Assembly (NCBI RefSeq): GCF_016724845.1
Contig: NZ_CP068082.1
Coordinates: 310,001 to 374,000, forward strand
DNA from: Sphingobacterium spiritivorum
GTDB lineage: Bacteria > Bacteroidota > Bacteroidia > Sphingobacteriales > Sphingobacteriaceae
DNA: 64,000 nucleotides
Direction: 5' to 3'
Part shown: in pieces, positions 59,708-64,000 of the stretch
Layout: each line of letters begins with the position of its first letter
How positions within the stretch are numbered: the stretch's first letter is position 1
Position numbers and translations under genes: made by a program
Notes under the pieces: generated by a model
What the model was told of the DNA's origin: nothing
Database searches by the model: none
The model's input: the letters and a program-made list of their open reading frames with translations, nothing else

Positions 59708-60946
59708 TTAATTTATCATTTTATCCTTACGTATCTTCAATTCGGTATATTTAAAGTGTCCCTGCGTATTGGCCACCATAGCCCCAAGATATATCGTATT
59801 TTTATCTGATGAAACAGGAAAAACACAGGATCTGTAAGCGTTATGTTCCTCTATCGCTTTTTTACACACCCTGAAATTCACACCATCTCTGGAATAGGCA
59901 AGGTAAAGAGCATCTCCCATTGATTTTTTTACTGTACCTACATTGATAATCAGAAAATAATAGTCATCATACATACAAGCCTGTACATGCCATGGCGAAT
60001 ACTGGTCATTTAATTTGAGCCAGGGTTCATTCGCAAACTGTACCCATTGTCCTTGTTTATAGTTCGTAAAATCTACTCCATCTGCAGAAGTTCTTCTCAG
60101 AATATAGGAGGCCTTATTGCCGGGAAATTTATCCGGCAGATTATTATTCAGGACTTCATAGCTTACAAATTCACGACCACTGTGTAATACTGTTGGAGAC
60201 AACAGGAAGTTGTTCTGTGGGGTAGCCGGTTCGTCACTGGTATAGCACACTTCGAGTGGCGACCAATTAGCTCCGTCATCAGATGTCTGTCTGAGTACGG
60301 CACGCTGAGGATTGCCTTTGCTGAGCTTTGCTGCATTATTAGCGCTTTTACTACCGCGGGACTGGAGTGCTCTGGCTGAAACCCAGCTTGATCTGTAATA
60401 GAGATAAAATTTATTATTATAAAATTCCCAGTCTACATCGGACCAATAGCCCCGTGCATCCTCATCATCCGGTTTTCCGCTAAAGCTTTCCTGCGGAGAA
60501 GGACATTTAATCAAAGGATTTTTGACGCCTGCAGGTGCATCCCAGTTGATGCCGTCATTGGATGTTACTATTGTGGGGTTTTCGAATGCAGAATATTTGG
60601 AGAATCCGGATACCGCACCGAAATAAGGTGTAAATACCATCCAGTATCTGTAGCCTCTGAATCCTTGCGGAAAATACTGAACATCGGGATGGCAATATGC
60701 TTTTCTATCCTGTGACAACGAAAATACACGTTCAGGATCCAGCTGGCCTTCATAATTACCATCCACATCAGCATTTATGATAACTTCACGAAATGGCTCC
60801 ATACTTAATATCTGCTCATTGGGATTTTCACTTTCCTCAAGAGGAAGTTTAAGCGGCTCTTCATCACGCTTACAACTGGCTACAGTACCTAAAATAACGA
60901 GAACAAAGGAAAAGATAATTCCCTTTAGATAAGTATTAAGCCTCAT
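59708..60946 (-). CDS. Sialidase-like beta-propeller lipoprotein
   Basis: A 412-residue lipoprotein (lipobox GTVASC, Cys near residue 25). The mature protein has repeated propeller blades with Asp-box-like turns: NPTIVTSNDGINW, RQTSDDGANW, RRTSADGVDF and YSRDGVNF. The pattern DPERVFSLSQDRKAYCHPDVQYFPQGFRGYRYWMVFTPY also suggests a five-bladed propeller like GH43/GH117 or sialidase families. No catalytic set can be assigned safely. It is probably surface-located and binds or cleaves glycans; alone on its transcript. Confidence 0.75.
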   Translation of the reverse strand: MRLNTYLKGIIFSFVLVILGTVASCKRDEEPLKLPLEESENPNEQILSMEPFREVIINADVDGNYEGQLDPERVFSLSQDRKAYCHPDVQYFPQGFRGYRYWMVFTPYFGAVSGFSKYSAFENPTIVTSNDGINWDAPAGVKNPLIKCPSPQESFSGKPDDEDARGYWSDVDWEFYNNKFYLYYRSSWVSARALQSRGSKSANNAAKLSKGNPQRAVLRQTSDDGANWSPLEVCYTSDEPATPQNNFLLSPTVLHSGREFVSYEVLNNNLPDKFPGNKASYILRRTSADGVDFTNYKQGQWVQFANEPWLKLNDQYSPWHVQACMYDDYYFLIINVGTVKKSMGDALYLAYSRDGVNFRVCKKAIEEHNAYRSCVFPVSSDKNTIYLGAMVANTQGHFKYTELKIRKDKMIN

Positions 60947-60992
60947 ATCCGGAAAAACTCATTATTGTTAATTCTTTAGTGCTGTTCGCCCG

Positions 60993-61012
60993 GCCGGTGT
61001 TTCTCTGCCGGC
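60993..61012. repeat. Possible degenerate copy of the REP-like hairpin
   Basis: GCCGG (60993-60997) and CCGGC (61008-61012) around a 10-base loop containing TGTTTCTC. It shares GCCGGTGT with the copies at 22588 and 50171 but not their flanks, so membership is uncertain. Confidence 0.35.
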
Positions 61013-61084
61013 AAAATTTCGGATTTACTTCAGCATTCATAATAATTGGTAACGGACGCAAGATAAATAAAATTTACATACAAG

Positions 61085-61108
61085 AAAAGGGACCTGAAGG
61101 TCCCTTTT
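61085..61108 (-). terminator. Terminator after rplT
   Basis: AAAAGGGACC-TGAA-GGTCCCTTTT: a perfect 10-bp stem with a 4-base loop, T-rich at its minus-strand end, about 30 bases after the rplT stop. It closes the thrS-infC-rpmI-rplT operon. Confidence 0.88.
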
Positions 61109-61140
61109 AATATCTAACAAATTGATAACGGTTTAAAACT

Positions 61141-61485
61141 CTATTTAACTGCGTCTACAACTGCTTTGAAAGCGTCTGGATTATTTAAAGCTAAGTCAGC
61201 TAAAACCTTACGGTTTAAACCAATGTTTTTAGCATTCAATTTTCCGATCAATTGAGAATACGAAATTCCGTGTTGACGAGATCCAGCGTTAATACGTTGA
61301 ATCCATAAAGCTCTAAACTCGCGTTTTTTGGTTTTACGGTCGCGGTAAGCGTACTGTAAACCTTTTTCTACTGTATTTTTAGCAATAGTATATACTTTGC
61401 TACGTGATCCATAATAGCCTTTGGCTAATTTAAGGATTTTTTTACGTCTTCTTCTCGAAGCTACTGCGTTAACCGAACGTGGCAT
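61141..61485 (-). CDS. rplT: 50S ribosomal protein bL20
   Basis: A 114-residue ribosomal protein: [36 protein letters not shown] at the start and [24 protein letters not shown], with the rest matching bL20. It binds 23S rRNA early in large-subunit assembly and in Escherichia coli represses its own operon; the 99-base rpmI-rplT spacer could contain such a site, but no structure was assigned. Last gene of the operon. Confidence 0.97.
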   Translation of the reverse strand: MPRSVNAVASRRRRKKILKLAKGYYGSRSKVYTIAKNTVEKGLQYAYRDRKTKKREFRALWIQRINAGSRQHGISYSQLIGKLNAKNIGLNRKVLADLALNNPDAFKAVVDAVK

Positions 61486-61584
61486 ATTTTTAAAATTAGT
61501 TTGGTAAAAGGCGACATGTTTTTCAATGTACTTACAACCCTGTACCCGGTTAAAAAATTATTGTTAATTAAAATCGAATAAAAC

Positions 61585-61785
61585 TTATTTTCCGATAGCA
61601 AGCATACGTTTTACGTTGCCCATATCGCCATCAGATACATAACTTGTTTGTGTCAGGTTACGTTTACGTTTTGTGCTCTTTTTTGTCAAGATGTGGCTTT
61701 TGAAAGCGTTTTTTCTTGCAATTTTACCTGTTCCAGTCAACTTGAAACGTTTCTTAGCGCTGGAATTGGTTTTTACTTTTGGCAT
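61585..61785 (-). CDS. rpmI: 50S ribosomal protein bL35
   Basis: A 66-residue, very basic protein: [44 protein letters not shown] and [16 protein letters not shown]. This is the complete bL35. It lies between infC (43-base gap) and rplT. Confidence 0.97.
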   Translation of the reverse strand: MPKVKTNSSAKKRFKLTGTGKIARKNAFKSHILTKKSTKRKRNLTQTSYVSDGDMGNVKRMLAIGK

Positions 61786-61828
61786 AATACTTATAAATTT
61801 TATATCAATCTGTTAGATTCTTGTTATA

Positions 61829-62398
61829 CTATTTTTTTGGTGCTGCTGCCGCTTTTGGCGCTATGGTCAGGAACATTCTCTTACCTTCCAGTTTGGGTAG
61901 TAACTCTACTTTACCATAGTCTTCCAGGGCCTGCGCAAAACGTAACAACAGGATCTCTCCCATTTCTTTGTGTACGATTGCACGTCCTTTGAAGTGTACA
62001 TAAGCTCTTACTTTCTCGCCACTCTCTAAAAAGCGCATGGCGTGCTTTAATTTAAAATCAAAATCATGCTCACTCGTGTTAGGTCCGAATCGGATCTCCT
62101 TGATTACAGTCTGCTTTGCATTAGCTTTGATTTCTTTCTGCTTTTTCTTCTGCTCGTAAATGAATTTACTGTAGTCTATTATCTTACAAACCGGAGGAAC
62201 AGCATTTGGCGAAATCTCCACTAAATCAAGTTCCAATTCATCAGCTAATTCTAGAGCCTTGCGTGTAGGAAAAACTCCCTGCTCCACATTATCACCTACC
62301 AAGCGTACCTCAGGCACACGGATAAGTTCGTTAATGCGGTGATCTGGTTCTTTCTTTCTCATTGGTGGACGAGGTCCACTGGGTCTTTTTAATGCCAA
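61829..62398 (-). CDS. infC: Translation initiation factor IF-3
   Basis: A 189-residue IF-3. The N-terminal domain ([18 protein letters not shown]) binds the 30S platform, a flexible linker (about 85-95) follows, and the C-terminal domain shows [28 protein letters not shown] and [12 protein letters not shown]. No ATG is at the expected N-terminus: the frame starts TTG at 62398 (product beginning MALKRPSG), with an in-frame ATT 12 bases further up that overlaps the thrS stop, and the first ATG only 36 bases downstream. Non-ATG starts are known to allow IF-3 autoregulation in other bacteria. Second gene of the operon. Confidence 0.93.
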   Translation of the reverse strand: MALKRPSGPRPPMRKKEPDHRINELIRVPEVRLVGDNVEQGVFPTRKALELADELELDLVEISPNAVPPVCKIIDYSKFIYEQKKKQKEIKANAKQTVIKEIRFGPNTSEHDFDFKLKHAMRFLESGEKVRAYVHFKGRAIVHKEMGEILLLRFAQALEDYGKVELLPKLEGKRMFLTIAPKAAAAPKK

Positions 62399-62409
62399 AT
62401 GTTTGAAAA

Positions 62410-64000
62410 TTAAACGGTTATTTCTTTAATTAATACTTCTCTAAATTCTTCGGGTGTCATTGAACCAACGTCTCCTGACCCGTGCTTACGAACAGAAACT
62501 GTGCCACTTTCTGCTTCTTTTTCCCCTACAATCAACATATAAGGTAATTTTTTCACTTCAGCGTCACGAATCTTACGACCGACTTTCTCATCACGAAGGT
62601 CAATCAGACCGCGAATATCGGAATTATTTAACGATTCTAAAAGTTTTTGTGCATATTCTTCATATTTTTCTGACACTGGCAAGACGATAAACTGCTCTGG
62701 GGCAAGCCATAACGGGAAACGACCCGCACAGTGCTCAATCAATACAGCGATGAATCGCTCCAGTGACCCGAATGGTGCACGGTGAATCATGACAGGTCTG
62801 TGTTTTGCATTGTCACTACCTGTGTATTCCAGCTCAAAACGCTCAGGTAAATTGTAATCGACCTGAATTGTACCCAACTGCCATTTACGTCCTAATGCAT
62901 CTTTGACCATAAAGTCAAGCTTTGGCCCGTAGAATGCGGCTTCACCGTACTCCACGACAGTAGGTAATCCTTTTTCGTCTGCAGCCTCAATAATTGCACG
63001 CTCAGCCAATACCCAGTTTTCGTCAGAACCGATATACTTGGTTCTGTTTTCCGGATCGCGTAAAGATACCTGTGCGATATAGTCCTCAAAGCCCAATGCC
63101 CCGAATACATAAAGTACAAGATCAATTACTTTTTTAAATTCTTCTTTTACCTGATCGGGACGACAAAATAAATGCGCATCATCCTGAGTAAATCCGCGTA
63201 CACGTGTCAATCCGTGTAATTCTCCGGACTGCTCGTATCTGTACACTGTTCCAAACTCCGCAAAACGAACCGGCAGGTCTTTGTAAGAACGTGGTTTTGT
63301 TTTGTATATCTCACAGTGGTGCGGACAGTTCATTGGTTTAAGGAAAAATTCCTCTCCTTCTACCGGAGTCTTGATCGGCTGGAATGAATCTTCACCATAT
63401 TTCTCGTAGTGACCTGAAGTCACGTACAACTGTTTGTGTCCGATATGTGGTGTCACGACAGGTTCGTATCCTGCTTTCAACTGAGCACGTTGCATAAAGT
63501 CGATCAGCTTCTGACGAAGTGCGGCTCCTTTAGGCAACCATAAAGGTAATCCCATTCCCACTTTCTCGGAGAAAGCAAAAAGTTCTAGTTCTTTACCCAA
63601 TTTACGATGGTCACGTTTCTTCGCTTCTTCGATGAACTTCAGGTAATCTGTCAGTTCAGAAGCTTTTGGAAAGGTAACACCATATATACGAGTCAATTGT
63701 TTGCGTGACTCGTCCCCTCGCCAGTATGCACCGGCTACGTTTGTCAGTTTGATAGCTTTGATAAATCCGGTATTCGGAATATGCGGACCACGGCACAGAT
63801 CGGTGAAATCACCCTGTGAGTAGAACGTTATCTTTCCGTCTTCCAGATCTTTGATCAGGTCAAGTTTGTATTCATCACCCTTTTCAGTGAAATAATCCAG
63901 TGCTTCGGCTTTGGAAACGGCTTTGCGTTCGAATACTTCCTTGCGTTTTGCCAGTTCGAGCATTTTATCTTCGATCTGCTTAAACTCATCTGATGAAAAT
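62410..64000 (-). CDS. thrS: Threonyl-tRNA synthetase, partial (N-terminus outside window)
   Basis: The frame stays open to the right edge; about 530 C-terminal residues are visible of roughly 640 expected. The ATG at 63963 is internal: its upstream codons ([12 protein letters not shown]) continue the second editing domain. Seen: DLCRGPHIP of the editing domain, class II motif 1-3 with the zinc ligands Cys in [12 protein letters not shown], His in [10 protein letters not shown] and His in [13 protein letters not shown], and the anticodon-binding domain ([19 protein letters not shown]...). It charges tRNA-Thr. The stop overlaps a possible upstream ATT start of infC. Confidence 0.96.
   Translation of the reverse strand, partial: FSSDEFKQIEDKMLELAKRKEVFERKAVSKAEALDYFTEKGDEYKLDLIKDLEDGKITFYSQGDFTDLCRGPHIPNTGFIKAIKLTNVAGAYWRGDESRKQLTRIYGVTFPKASELTDYLKFIEEAKKRDHRKLGKELELFAFSEKVGMGLPLWLPKGAALRQKLIDFMQRAQLKAGYEPVVTPHIGHKQLYVTSGHYEKYGEDSFQPIKTPVEGEEFFLKPMNCPHHCEIYKTKPRSYKDLPVRFAEFGTVYRYEQSGELHGLTRVRGFTQDDAHLFCRPDQVKEEFKKVIDLVLYVFGALGFEDYIAQVSLRDPENRTKYIGSDENWVLAERAIIEAADEKGLPTVVEYGEAAFYGPKLDFMVKDALGRKWQLGTIQVDYNLPERFELEYTGSDNAKHRPVMIHRAPFGSLERFIAVLIEHCAGRFPLWLAPEQFIVLPVSEKYEEYAQKLLESLNNSDIRGLIDLRDEKVGRKIRDAEVKKLPYMLIVGEKEAESGTVSVRKHGSGDVGSMTPEEFREVLIKEITV

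Overview
The window reads as a chromosomal segment of a Sphingobacterium/Pedobacter-type member of the Bacteroidota. The evidence is a SusC/SusD pair under an ECF sigma factor and FecR anti-sigma factor, a PorP/SprF-like protein next to a giant SprB-repeat protein with a gliding-type C-terminal domain, many lipoproteins, AT-rich intergenic DNA, and promoters that fit the Bacteroidota consensus (TTTG, about 20 nt, TAnnTTTG). Both ends cut genes: an unknown lipoprotein on the left and thrS on the right.

Layout. 1-20 kb is mostly housekeeping: DUF2306 protein, MacB-like permease, queA, ispD, a seven-gene minus-strand operon (degenerate dihydroorotase, an acidic protein, DUF4199, two GT2 glycosyltransferases, a small protein, MBL hydrolase), ubiX, ankyrin protein, the ribD-DUF2851-PspC operon, prmC, tRNA-Lys, a short GH29 fucosidase, LRR and HEAT proteins, map and an AraC regulator. 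20-31 kb holds a large exported protein, a 0.6-kb gene-free stretch full of palindromes, PorP, a 2188-residue adhesin (11 SprB repeats, 9 MBG repeats) and a degenerate Tat-exported metallophosphatase.

31-39.4 kb is the most unusual part. Ten minus-strand genes in two tight groups encode three phage-tail-collar-fold proteins, a formyltransferase, a type-1 periplasmic-binding-fold protein without a visible signal peptide, an HEAGH protein, a PhyH-type dioxygenase, an APS kinase, a sulfotransferase and an Asp/Asn beta-hydroxylase-like dioxygenase. No other phage genes are present. The set looks like a hydroxylation and sulfation pathway attached to a trio of collar proteins; this is inference from gene content.

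39.6-48.5 kb is a nutrient-uptake locus: ECF sigma, FecR, SusC with an N-terminal signalling domain, SusD, and a TlpA-like thioredoxin protein, with no glycoside hydrolase. 48.7-61 kb carries a CatB-type acetyltransferase, a DUF2071 protein, two cation/proton antiporters around a LytS/LytTR two-component pair, and several envelope proteins. The right end is the translation operon thrS-infC-rpmI-rplT, where infC has no ATG near its expected N-terminus.

Non-coding features include a candidate small RNA with its own promoter and terminator (11083-11165), a hairpin repeat present near 22.6 kb and 50.2 kb whose stem differs by compensatory changes, several terminators, and promoters so close to start codons that short-leader or leaderless transcripts are likely.
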